From Bacteroidota bacterium (GTDB lineage Bacteria > Bacteroidota > Ignavibacteria > Ignavibacteriales > Ignavibacteriaceae), in contig JAKALM010000005.1 of assembly GCA_021824145.1 (NCBI GenBank), positions 1-64,000 of the forward strand: a stretch of DNA of 64,000 nucleotides, written 5' to 3'. The notes under the pieces were generated by a model. The model had not been told where the DNA came from, did not search any database, and saw nothing but the letters and a program-made list of their open reading frames with translations. Positions 1 to 6,205 of this stretch are shown piece after piece. The stretch's first letter is position 1. Every line of letters starts with the position of its first letter. Made by a program: the position numbers and the translations under genes.

Positions 1-53
1 ATAAATTTTGAAATTATTGATGGTTTATATAAATTTGGCACACAAATTTTGAA

Positions 54-126
54 GGGCAGATAGCTCAGTCGGTAGAGCAAAGGACTGAAAATCCTTGTGT
101 CGGCGGTTCGATTCCGTCTCTGCCCA
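54..126 (+). tRNA. tRNA-Phe (GAA anticodon)
   Basis: The sequence folds into a full 73-nt cloverleaf. The acceptor arm GGGCAGA (54-60) pairs with TCTGCCC (119-125), the discriminator is A126, the D arm contains AGCTCAGTCGGTAGAGC, the anticodon loop is CTGAAAA with GAA, and the T arm contains GGTTCGATTCC. CCA is not encoded. The gene is intact, but its part from position 68 onward is duplicated 7.2 kb downstream, so the present 3' end was supplied by the integrated element. Confidence 0.97.
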
Positions 127-130
127 CGTT
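68..130 (+). repeat. attL: left 63-bp direct repeat of the tRNA-Phe element
   Basis: These 63 bases are identical to 7298-7360. The repeat starts in the D loop of the tRNA, runs through the anticodon and T arms to the 3' end, and continues four bases (CGTT) past the tRNA. Tyrosine recombinases commonly integrate into tRNA 3' ends and leave such a repeat, and a tyrosine recombinase gene lies beside the other copy. Confidence 0.93.
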
Positions 131-133
131 AGT

Positions 134-164
134 GTGCGAATATTACCGAGTATTCGCACTTTTT
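134..164 (+). terminator. element-borne terminator of tRNA-Phe
   Basis: A perfect 9-bp stem GTGCGAATA (134-142) / TATTCGCAC (151-159) with an 8-nt loop is followed by five T residues (160-164). It lies eight bases after the tRNA, inside the integrated element, and so replaces the native tRNA terminator now at 7366. Confidence 0.85.
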
Positions 165-227
165 ATTTTAAAGCGGACAGATACTTTTCTGATTGATTAG
201 CTTTTGATTATTCAAAAATGAAAAATT

Positions 228-247
228 AGTAATCAAAATAGTAATCA
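228..247. promoter_or_regulatory. candidate integrase arm-type sites, left end
   Basis: Two copies of AGTAATCA start at 228 and 240, 12 bp apart, close to one helical turn. A third copy lies at 7267-7274 near the right end. Short direct repeats placed between core sites and element interior are typical of arm-type binding sites for lambda-class integrases. The assignment is inference from position and repetition only. Confidence 0.4.
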
Positions 248-286
248 ATTATTTAGCAGCAATTCAAAGAGCTTTATAAACGAAAA

Positions 287-369
287 AAGCTAACCGGAAA
301 ATTCAAGGCGGTCAAACCTTATAAAAACCGATTAGCTTAGTCCGTAATAAAAAATATTTTCTTTGACCG
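287..369. ncRNA. interleaved stem pair near element left end
   Basis: Arm AAGCTAACCGG (287-297) pairs with CCGATTAGCTT (328-338) at 10 of 11 positions. Arm CGGTCAAA (309-316) pairs perfectly with TTTGACCG (362-369). Because the second pair starts inside the first and ends outside it, the topology is that of a pseudoknot, or of two competing or DNA-binding dyads. It may be a structured RNA or a DNA site used in recombination or transfer. Confidence 0.35.
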
Positions 370-541
370 TTCTGAATTTTTCTTCTAAAATACACTTCTT
401 CTTTTTATTGTCAATAACCACAAAAATAGACAGTAGAGTAATTTATTAATTTTAAAAGGGTTAGGAGAAAAAATATTTTTTTGTTTGACTAATCATTCCA
501 TAAAAATTAATTTAGCAATCATAATATTCTTGAGGGTTCTA

Positions 542-1285
542 ATGGACAAGAATTCTTTTATCAAAATATCAGTAGCTATATTTATTATACTTGCTATTAT
601 TATTTCATTATTTCCGCCGTTTGAATTTGGTAATGAAATGATAAAAACAGAATCAGAGAGAAGAAGCAACTCCGACATTGCCAATAAACTGCCAATTAAA
701 GAATATGATTTACTTTTAGGAAGTAATAAAAAATATTTCATACTTGATTATTACGATTTCCAACAAAAGTTCTATAATAAAGACACACTGAATTTTTATA
801 AAGACAAATGGAGTGATAAAAAATTTATTTTCATTACCGCTTCTGCCGATTCATTTCTTACTCCACAAAAAATTTTGCACGAGTATTCTTTGGCAGAACG
901 AATAAATTTGAAACAGAGCTATAAAAAACTAAAGGGTTTTGTGGAAACACTTGAATGGAGAGAAAATCATAATTGGTATCCATTAACAGCAAATGAAGAA
1001 GGAATAAATACTGCAACAAATTTTTACGCTGTAAGAAATGATTTTAAAAAATCGCCAGCAGATTGGTATATCGAACGTATTTCAAGGTTAGACAGTACTA
1101 AGAAATATAATTTATACGATATTACTCAACCAGTATATTATTTGCTCGAAAGAAAATTATTGTTCAGCGAGCTTTTAGTTGAATATATTTTAGCCTTTTT
1201 TATCTCAATAATTGCCGGATATATTATTAAAAGTTTTGTTTTGAAAAGGTCTGCAATGCTTAGAAAATTGATTACTGGAATATGA
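542..1285 (+). CDS. hypothetical membrane-anchored protein of the element
   Basis: A 247-residue protein beginning MDKNSFIKISVAIFI. An ATG start at 542 is preferred because GAGGG lies a few bases upstream; the open frame extends back to a TTG at 485 but without a ribosome site. Residues about 6-24 form one hydrophobic segment and residues about 212-235 (VEYILAFFISIIAGYIIKSF) form another, so a mostly polar domain of about 185 residues is held between two membrane helices. That domain is charged and rich in Lys, Asp and Tyr. I do not recognise the family. It is the first cargo gene after attL and is followed by a second small membrane protein. Confidence 0.7.
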   Translation: MDKNSFIKISVAIFIILAIIISLFPPFEFGNEMIKTESERRSNSDIANKLPIKEYDLLLGSNKKYFILDYYDFQQKFYNKDTLNFYKDKWSDKKFIFITASADSFLTPQKILHEYSLAERINLKQSYKKLKGFVETLEWRENHNWYPLTANEEGINTATNFYAVRNDFKKSPADWYIERISRLDSTKKYNLYDITQPVYYLLERKLLFSELLVEYILAFFISIIAGYIIKSFVLKRSAMLRKLITGI

Positions 1286-1383
1286 ATAGAAATACTTTAG
1301 GATTTGATATTAGAAATTAAATAAATCATTCGCTTTTGTATTGAATTAATTTGAAGGCTAAATAAAAAACGGAAGAAAGAATC

Positions 1384-1581
1384 ATGAAAAATATATTATT
1401 CTCTTTATTTTCTTGGCTAAATAAAAACATCATTGCAATAATTTTAATATTGATTTTATTGGCTTTAATCAATATAGGCTATAACTTAACACACTTAAAA
1501 ATAGTTGTAGTGTATGACGCAAAAACAAGCAATCATGCCCCATATAAATATTTTCGTGAACCGTCGGACAATCCTCTTTAA
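1384..1581 (+). CDS. small single-span membrane protein
   Basis: A 65-residue protein starting at ATG 1384 after the purine-rich GGAAGAAAG. Residues about 13-35 are a strongly hydrophobic stretch (NIIAIILILILLALINIGY), followed by a short polar tail. No family is recognised. It follows the 247-residue membrane protein by about 100 bp and may be made from the same transcript. Small one-helix proteins on mobile elements may be toxins, holins or regulators, but nothing here distinguishes these. Confidence 0.55.
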   Translation: MKNILFSLFSWLNKNIIAIILILILLALINIGYNLTHLKIVVVYDAKTSNHAPYKYFREPSDNPL

Positions 1582-1769
1582 CCTAATACCGCCAGTATTT
1601 TTTTTATAGTATCAATTTTCTTCTGGAATAGTATTCTGGAGTTAATCTGCGTCTCTCTTATGGTGGTGTCCGGGTAATTCCTTAAAAACTTTACTTTGAA
1701 AAAGTCATTTTTTATTTGCACATTAAAATCAATAAAACTTAGCAATATTGTCTAAATAGAAATTTTTAG

Positions 1770-1841
1770 AATCCTTCATTTGTGTTCCGAGCTAATCGGA
1801 AGGCTTTGACAAGAGCTGCTAACACAAGTGAGGGATTTTTT
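1770..1841 (+). ncRNA. long stem-loop with T-run (structured RNA or attenuator)
   Basis: Arm 1770-1786 pairs with arm 1821-1837 at 15 of 17 positions, the two exceptions being wobble-compatible T/G pairs. Inside lies a small hairpin CCGA-GCTAA-TCGG (1787-1799) and about 21 further bases. Six T residues (1836-1841) follow the stem, so it looks like an intrinsic terminator with a branched head, placed 15 bases before the next start codon at 1856. It could end the upstream transcript, act as a leader attenuator for the 258-residue protein, or be the 3' end of a small RNA. Confidence 0.55.
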
Positions 1842-1855
1842 ATTTGTGATGGAAA

Positions 1856-2632
1856 ATGGAAAAGAAAAGCGCACTGCAAAGGTTACACGGAGACAATTAT
1901 AAGTTGCAATCTTCAAACGATTCTACAAATAAATATTCTGAAGACGATTTTAAAAAAGCTTGGTTATATGGTAACTTCCTTTTCAATGGAATGTTTTTGC
2001 CAATTAAAGAAGAAGCAGACAAAAGACTTAATCCTTTATTTGACCAGTGGAAAATACTTCTGGCTAACGAAGAAATGAGGAAAGAATTAGAAAATAACAA
2101 AACAAAAATTAGAGATGTGTTTTATAGTATAGTTTTTGAAAGAATTGTGAATGATGAAAGAGCTATGAAGACTTTAGAAATTGTGAATGATGCAAAAAAG
2201 AAAGAGGGCGGGAAACTAACAGAAGATGATTTACCTGTGGAATATCAAAGTATAATTATAAAAGCTGGAATGAGAGAGTTCATAGAAATAATAAACGAGA
2301 TGTTTGAGATACCAAGACTTATTTTAACTACATTTCAAAAAACGAGTAGCGAATTTAAAAGCACTTTAGTATGTCTGAAAAAGAAATATAACAAAGACCA
2401 TAAACGAGCCTTAGTAATGACGGGAAAGAAATTAAAAGAAAAGGATAAAATGAAATATCTAAAGGTATTAGAGAAACAAAAAGAATTGATTAGTATTCAT
2501 GGAAGAAGTTCTCGAAAATCCTTATTACCAAGTGCGATTAGGGCTGAACATAAATTATTATCTCCCAAAAAAATCAACTCTATGTATAGGACAATCAGAT
2601 ACCATCAAGAAAAAGGTAATTTGCCAAAATAA
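1856..2632 (+). CDS. hypothetical protein of the element, 258 aa
   Basis: A soluble, highly charged, mostly helical-looking protein starting MEKKSALQRLHGDNYK. The C-terminal 90 residues are very basic (KKKYNKDHKRALVMTGKKLK), which suggests nucleic-acid binding, but no catalytic motif or named domain is visible. No strong Shine-Dalgarno precedes ATG 1856, and the start sits 15 bases after a T-run-ending stem-loop, so translation or transcription may be controlled by that structure. The gene ends at a clear intrinsic terminator (2631-2660) and is thus a separate transcription unit. Function unknown. Confidence 0.7.
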   Translation: MEKKSALQRLHGDNYKLQSSNDSTNKYSEDDFKKAWLYGNFLFNGMFLPIKEEADKRLNPLFDQWKILLANEEMRKELENNKTKIRDVFYSIVFERIVNDERAMKTLEIVNDAKKKEGGKLTEDDLPVEYQSIIIKAGMREFIEIINEMFEIPRLILTTFQKTSSEFKSTLVCLKKKYNKDHKRALVMTGKKLKEKDKMKYLKVLEKQKELISIHGRSSRKSLLPSAIRAEHKLLSPKKINSMYRTIRYHQEKGNLPK

Positions 2633-2660
2633 AAGTGAAATATAGTAACTTTCACTTTTT
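2631..2660 (+). terminator. terminator after the 258-aa gene
   Basis: AAAAGTGAAA (2631-2640) pairs with TTTCACTTTT (2650-2659) around a 9-nt loop, ending in a T-run. The left arm overlaps the stop codon of the gene ending at 2632. Confidence 0.8.
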
Positions 2661-2709
2661 ACCACTTACCAATTTTCACTATTACTTTCATTAATTGCAT
2701 ACCGAAAAC

Positions 2710-2793
2710 CTAAGACGGTTATAAATATATTTTTCTGAACTATTAAGCCTCTTTGATTTGCAACCGTCTTAGCATTTCCCAAAGAGGCTTTTT
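2710..2793 (+). ncRNA. pseudoknot-type leader with terminal T-run
   Basis: There are two perfect 11-bp complementary pairs, interleaved. CTAAGACGGTT (2710-2720) pairs with AACCGTCTTAG (2762-2772), and AAGCCTCTTTG (2745-2755) pairs with CAAAGAGGCTT (2780-2790). The order a-b-a'-b' gives an H-type pseudoknot with connecting segments of 24, 6 and 7 nt. The second stem ends in TTTTT (2789-2793), as an intrinsic terminator would. It lies 75 bp before a coupled two-gene unit. It may be a conditional terminator, a replication-control leader like those of some plasmids, or a stable small RNA. Confidence 0.6.
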
Positions 2794-2810
2794 AGTTTGG
2801 ACAAAATAAA

Positions 2811-2862
2811 AGGCTCTTACCTTCAGCAAAAGGTTTGAGCCTCAAAATCCAAGAAAGGATTT
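2811..2862 (+). promoter_or_regulatory. two leader hairpins; second one holds the ribosome site
   Basis: AGGCTC (2811-2816) pairs with GAGCCT (2837-2842), with ACCTT/AAGGT (2819-2823/2830-2834) stacked inside. Next, AAATCC (2845-2850) pairs with GGATTT (2857-2862). The GGA of the latter belongs to the AAAGGA ribosome site of the gene starting at 2869, so the hairpin would hide it. This suggests translational control, but it is read from complementarity only. Confidence 0.5.
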
Positions 2863-2868
2863 ACTAAG

Positions 2869-3288
2869 ATGTACAGCAAACATAAACAACTTTTGGAATT
2901 ACTTGCAACCAAATATCCTTCGGTATTTCAAGTTAAACTTAACCTTGACATGCAAACAAGGTACATCGGCAAGTTGGATACTTCGGGCGAAGGCAAATTT
3001 TTAACGGAAAGGAAATTGAAACATCTTTTCCGCAAAACAAATTCTTTGGGATTAAATGAAGAATTGTTAAACTCACCTGACATTCATTTCAAATACATTA
3101 CGATTGATTTTGAAGGTCAAAAACTATCCACAACAAGAATGTATTTCTTAACTCACTCAAAGCCGTTTACATTCAATGGATTTGAAAAACAATATTTTTT
3201 GCCTTTAGATGAATTTGGTTTGGATAGAGCAAAGCAATATGAAGACAGCCTAAATATTCAGTTAAATTTGTTTGGGGAGGCTGCATAA
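2869..3288 (+). CDS. hypothetical protein of the element, 139 aa
   Basis: A soluble 139-residue protein (MYSKHKQLLELLATKYPSVF start) with alternating basic and hydrophobic stretches and no recognisable domain. ATG 2869 is preceded by AAAGGA at a normal distance, but that site lies in a 6-bp hairpin. The stop codon overlaps the next start in TAATG (3286-3290), so the two genes are translationally coupled. Its leader contains the pseudoknot-like structure at 2710-2793. Coupled expression suggests that it works with, or sets the level of, the 292-residue protein. Function unknown. Confidence 0.7.
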   Translation: MYSKHKQLLELLATKYPSVFQVKLNLDMQTRYIGKLDTSGEGKFLTERKLKHLFRKTNSLGLNEELLNSPDIHFKYITIDFEGQKLSTTRMYFLTHSKPFTFNGFEKQYFLPLDEFGLDRAKQYEDSLNIQLNLFGEAA

Positions 3289-4166
3289 TGGAAAATTTAG
3301 ATAAAACATTTTTTCAGTTTCCTTTGTGCCTGCTCACCATCAGCAAGGATAGAGATGAAATTATAAATAATATTATATCCTATTGTGTTTGTGAAAAGGC
3401 ATTAAGTTACAAATATGATGTTAATAATATTTCAGAATTCGGATATGATGAAGATACAATTCAGAAAAAATTTTATGATTACGATTTTAATAATCCACTT
3501 CATAACAAAATATTAAAAGCAGCAAATTTCTTTACAATAACACTTGGAAGTATTGGAAGGAATATAAAAACACATGAAAAGGTTTCAAAATTTATTTCAA
3601 ACTTTGAGTTTAGAAACGGTAAAGATAGTTTTGCTGCAATTGGTAAAAATTTAGCTTTTGAATGCAGGGACAAAGGATTCAACTTTGAGCACTTCAAAAT
3701 TCTTTGTGCTATAAATTCGATTGTTGGTAAGAGGAAAAAATTTGTTAGAATAACCTACAGCAGAATAAAGTATGCAATGCACGGATATAGGAGCAAAGTA
3801 ATTTATGAGAAGGAAAAAGCGAATGTTGATTTACTTTCTGATAAACAATTGAAACATAGAATTGATTTTCTAAACGCAAAGAAATTCTATTCAAAGTTTA
3901 CTTATGCAAGACGACAAATATATTTTTCAACAAGAATTAATTCTGATGAAGAATTGAGAGAAGCAGTGAAAAAGAGCAAACTATTTTGGGCTAAAAAGAA
4001 AATGCAATTAGAAGATAATACTGCAACCAACGAGATTAAAAAAGAGATGCTAAGACTAAAAGAAGAAGCCAAACTTTTAACCTTAGAACATCAAACATTA
4101 ATCCGTAGCCAAAAGGAAAATAAAAAGTTAGAATTGTTAAGATTCGGTAAAGCAGTAGGTAATTAA
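3288..4166 (+). CDS. hypothetical DNA-binding-like protein, possible replication or regulatory protein
   Basis: A 292-residue protein starting at ATG 3288, with GGGGAGG about seven bases upstream and a one-base overlap with the preceding gene. Residues about 131-175 (from FEHFKILCAINSIVGKRK to YAMHGYRSK) have the pattern of a winged helix or helix-turn-helix with a basic wing. Residues about 235-285 are a heptad-like, Glu/Lys-rich coiled coil. No catalytic motif is visible. Position behind an RNA-structured leader and coupling to a small upstream gene resemble plasmid replication-initiator arrangements, but this is inference and a plain regulator is equally possible. Confidence 0.65.
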   Translation: MENLDKTFFQFPLCLLTISKDRDEIINNIISYCVCEKALSYKYDVNNISEFGYDEDTIQKKFYDYDFNNPLHNKILKAANFFTITLGSIGRNIKTHEKVSKFISNFEFRNGKDSFAAIGKNLAFECRDKGFNFEHFKILCAINSIVGKRKKFVRITYSRIKYAMHGYRSKVIYEKEKANVDLLSDKQLKHRIDFLNAKKFYSKFTYARRQIYFSTRINSDEELREAVKKSKLFWAKKKMQLEDNTATNEIKKEMLRLKEEAKLLTLEHQTLIRSQKENKKLELLRFGKAVGN

Positions 4167-4432
4167 ACAGTGAATAAATCCTATAAACGCAAAAAGGTTG
4201 ATAATTGGCTAAGGTTGAATTATAAGAGGGCTACATGAGGTCGACTTTATATTACATAATTACTTTACTGTTTTATGTTACTAAAAAATATTACAAGAAA
4301 TACATTACATATACAAAGACGTCTCTTTTTTTTCTAAACAAAATATAGGGTAGGGTTTATATTAAAATTATTTGATAAAAGTATTTACAAAATATTTTTC
4401 TTAAAAAACAATAAGAATTGAGGTACAGACAA

Positions 4433-4738
4433 ATGAATAAATCACTTAAAGAAAATACCACGACTTGCATGTGGCAAGAAGAAAGAGGAAAGAAATTCTA
4501 CAAGGTTCAAACTAACGATAAGGATATTGCTAATAAGATAAAGAGAAGGAACGGATTTCATTTATGTGCTAAGGCTGTAAATGCTAATCTATGGATTTTT
4601 AGTTGTGAATTTACGAGACCGGATATTGCGAAGAAAACACTTAAATCTATTACCGGTTTGAAAGTGGAGTATAATAAAAATGAAGATATTTTTTATTCTA
4701 GGGTAAATATATCGAGGGAAGAAAAATTAGTGGCTTAA
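4433..4738 (+). CDS. hypothetical protein of the element, 101 aa
   Basis: A 101-residue soluble, basic protein starting MNKSLKENTTTCMWQEERGK. ATG 4433 is chosen because GAGGT (4420-4424) sits eight bases upstream; a TTG-led frame from 4418 would contain that ribosome site inside the coding region. The middle part (KIKRRNGFHLCAKAVNANLW) is basic and aromatic. No family is recognised. It stands alone between a 250-bp AT-rich gap and a long hairpin that probably ends its transcript. Confidence 0.6.
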   Translation: MNKSLKENTTTCMWQEERGKKFYKVQTNDKDIANKIKRRNGFHLCAKAVNANLWIFSCEFTRPDIAKKTLKSITGLKVEYNKNEDIFYSRVNISREEKLVA

Positions 4739-4739
4739 A

Positions 4740-4775
4740 AACGAAATATAGGGTTAAAACCTACGCTATTTCGTT
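4740..4775 (+). terminator. long hairpin after the 101-aa gene
   Basis: AACGAAATA (4740-4748) pairs with TATTTCGTT (4767-4775), and inside it TAGG (4749-4752) pairs with CCTA (4760-4763). The stem begins two bases after the stop codon. No long T-run follows, so it may act as an inefficient terminator or as a 3' end stabiliser. Confidence 0.5.
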
Positions 4776-4855
4776 AGTAAAAAACGCTGTTGAAAATGGT
4801 TGAAGCAACACAGAAATGGAATTAACAAAAAACATAAAATAGAAAGGTTACTCAA

Positions 4856-5122
4856 ATGAAAAAAGTATCAAACCAAAATCTTGAAGTAGTGGCGTTGCCG
4901 GAAGATAAAAACAAGATTAATATATTCAACCGGAACGTAAAATATCTAAAAATAAAAGATGTGAAAAGAGCGTACTCAAAATTGATTCAAGACTTTTGCA
5001 AAGGAACAATTTCAAACGAAGATGCCAAAACAATTGCTTATTTGTTTAGCGGATACCTGCAGCTCGTGAGAGACTTAGAATTCGATGAACGGTTATCTAC
5101 ATTGGAAAGGACAATGCAATGA
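4856..5122 (+). CDS. hypothetical protein of the element, 88 aa
   Basis: An 88-residue protein (MKKVSNQNLEVVALPEDKNK start) with AAAGG eight bases before ATG 4856. The second half (KRAYSKLIQDFCKGTISNEDAKTIAY, given here only as a motif region at about 41-66) looks helical, with a spacing reminiscent of small regulatory or adaptor proteins. Its stop overlaps the next gene in ATGA (5119-5122). It is the first of three overlapping small genes that must be co-translated. No family is recognised. Confidence 0.6.
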   Translation: MKKVSNQNLEVVALPEDKNKINIFNRNVKYLKIKDVKRAYSKLIQDFCKGTISNEDAKTIAYLFSGYLQLVRDLEFDERLSTLERTMQ

Positions 5123-5406
5123 AAAATAGTATGATGAGCCGTTTAGAGAAAATCAGCAAAATAATTCTTAAGAATGATTCCGCTGTAAGCTTTACAACTG
5201 AAATGGTTGTCTCTGGAATTGAAAAATATAATGTCGATACTGGAGACAACCTAACAATTGAAGAATTTAGAAAATTAGTTATAACTGCACGTGTGAAAGG
5301 AGTTTCTTCACTTTCGGATGAGGAATTAAGAAAACTTAGTGAAATATTTAAGAAAATCTTAAAACTATCAGATAAAATAATTGGGAGTAATTTCCATGAG
5401 CAATAA
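5119..5406 (+). CDS. hypothetical protein, N-terminal SRL-x-KIS motif, 95 aa
   Basis: A 95-residue helical-looking protein, MKNSMMSRLEKISKIILKND onward, overlapping the preceding stop by four bases (ATGA), with GGAAAGGA upstream. Its first 13 residues resemble those of the next protein (MSNNLLSRLQKIS), so both share the start pattern SRL-x-KIS. A shared short N-terminal segment in overlapping genes may be a binding or localisation tag, or a remnant of duplication. The rest shows no known domain. Confidence 0.6.
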   Translation: MKNSMMSRLEKISKIILKNDSAVSFTTEMVVSGIEKYNVDTGDNLTIEEFRKLVITARVKGVSSLSDEELRKLSEIFKKILKLSDKIIGSNFHEQ

Positions 5407-5671
5407 TTTGCTTAGCAGATTGCAAAAGATTTCAGATAAACTTTCGTCAAAAGAAACTTACATGATATATGTTTCTTCCAAAGAATCACTTGAGGAAAAA
5501 GTCAAAATATTTAATAGTGCTCATAACCTAAAGCTTAACTTCAAAACAGTAGCGAATGGAAATCGTTTCCCTTTCAAGAATGGATACTTTTATGTGCCCA
5601 GGAATTGGAGTATTGCGGATTTGATTATAAAACGGAAGAAAGATAGAGAAAATAAAAAGCCGGAATCCTAA
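5396..5671 (+). CDS. hypothetical protein, N-terminal SRL-x-KIS motif, 91 aa
   Basis: ATG 5396 is chosen over TTG 5381 because GGGAG (5383-5387) is well placed for it. It overlaps the previous gene by 11 bp. The protein starts MSNNLLSRLQKISDKLSSKE, sharing SRL-x-KIS with its neighbour, and ends in a very basic tail (IIKRKKDRENKKPES). The last codons and stop are also the left arm of a hairpin (5659-5680) that acts as terminator on the other strand. No family is recognised. Confidence 0.6.
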   Translation: MSNNLLSRLQKISDKLSSKETYMIYVSSKESLEEKVKIFNSAHNLKLNFKTVANGNRFPFKNGYFYVPRNWSIADLIIKRKKDRENKKPES

Positions 5672-5680
5672 GACTCCGGC
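5654..5680 (-). terminator. terminator shared between convergent element genes
   Basis: GCCGGA (5659-5664) pairs with TCCGGC (5675-5680). Read leftward the stem is followed by TTTTT (5658-5654), so it is an intrinsic terminator for the leftward gene 5688-6044. Its distal arm and T-run lie inside the last codons of the rightward gene ending at 5671. Confidence 0.75.
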
Positions 5681-5687
5681 ATATAGC

Positions 5688-6044
5688 TTAAGCAGTCTCA
5701 ACAGTTTTTTCTTCATATTGTCTTAGAAGTTCTTCTGCAATCTTGAAGTGGTCAACATTTAAATAAATTGACTCGAACATAATATTTTTATATGGATTGT
5801 GTTTTAATCCGTTAAGCTCCGGTGTGAATGCTTCTACTATTTGGCAGCGAAATATTTCGGCTATTTCATATAGCTGTCTTGCTCTATTGTCTTCATACTG
5901 CATTATAACATCACCTATCATTTCGGACAAATTATATTCTTCATCGTCACGGATTGCCTCAATGAAAAAAAGCTCTTCCGTTTGGTTTAAATATCCTTCA
6001 TTCGGCATGTTAAAGAATTTCTTCCGTTCTGTTAAATTTTCCAT
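5688..6044 (-). CDS. hypothetical acidic protein of the element, 118 aa
   Basis: An acidic 118-residue protein (MENLTERKKFFNMPNEGYLN start) rich in Glu and Asp with helical patterns in the second half. AAGGA lies about ten bases upstream of its ATG. A rightward frame of 96 residues overlaps it but has low-complexity Ser/Ile composition typical of a shadow. It is the only cargo gene besides the integrase read leftward, and it ends at its own terminator. Acidic small proteins on mobile elements may be DNA mimics or antitoxin-like proteins, but no motif supports a choice. Confidence 0.6.
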   Translation of the reverse strand: MENLTERKKFFNMPNEGYLNQTEELFFIEAIRDDEEYNLSEMIGDVIMQYEDNRARQLYEIAEIFRCQIVEAFTPELNGLKHNPYKNIMFESIYLNVDHFKIAEELLRQYEEKTVETA

Positions 6045-6205
6045 AATATTAGTCCTTGAGAGGTTTGTTAGTAAAAAATTAATTTAAATCGCTTTTAAGC
6101 ATAGGTTTGTTTCATAGATAGTTTCAATCAAACCCAGAATGAAAATCAATTGTAGGCTTTGTATGTGCAACCTGGAAGGGTTTTGAAAGCATAATTTAAC
6201 CTTGC

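Larger units (their letters stand above)
178..541. other. left-end non-coding region of the element
   Basis: This 364-bp stretch has no convincing gene. It contains the two AGTAATCA repeats (228-247) and the interleaved complementary pairs at 287-369. A Shine-Dalgarno-like GAGGG near 533 serves the first cargo gene. A TTG-led extension of that gene to 485 is not supported. Confidence 0.6.

Noticed and set aside
485-541. TTG-led N-terminal extension of the first cargo gene
   Set aside because: No ribosome site precedes 485, while GAGGG stands before ATG 542 and a membrane segment starts directly after it.
1782-2078. A 98-aa rightward open frame overlapping the 258-aa gene
   Set aside because: It begins inside the 1770-1841 structure and has no motif; the 258-aa frame is longer, ends at a clean terminator and has better composition.
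5797-6087. Rightward open frame opposite the 118-aa acidic gene
   Set aside because: Ser/Ile-rich composition typical of an antisense shadow; the leftward frame has a ribosome site and its own terminator.
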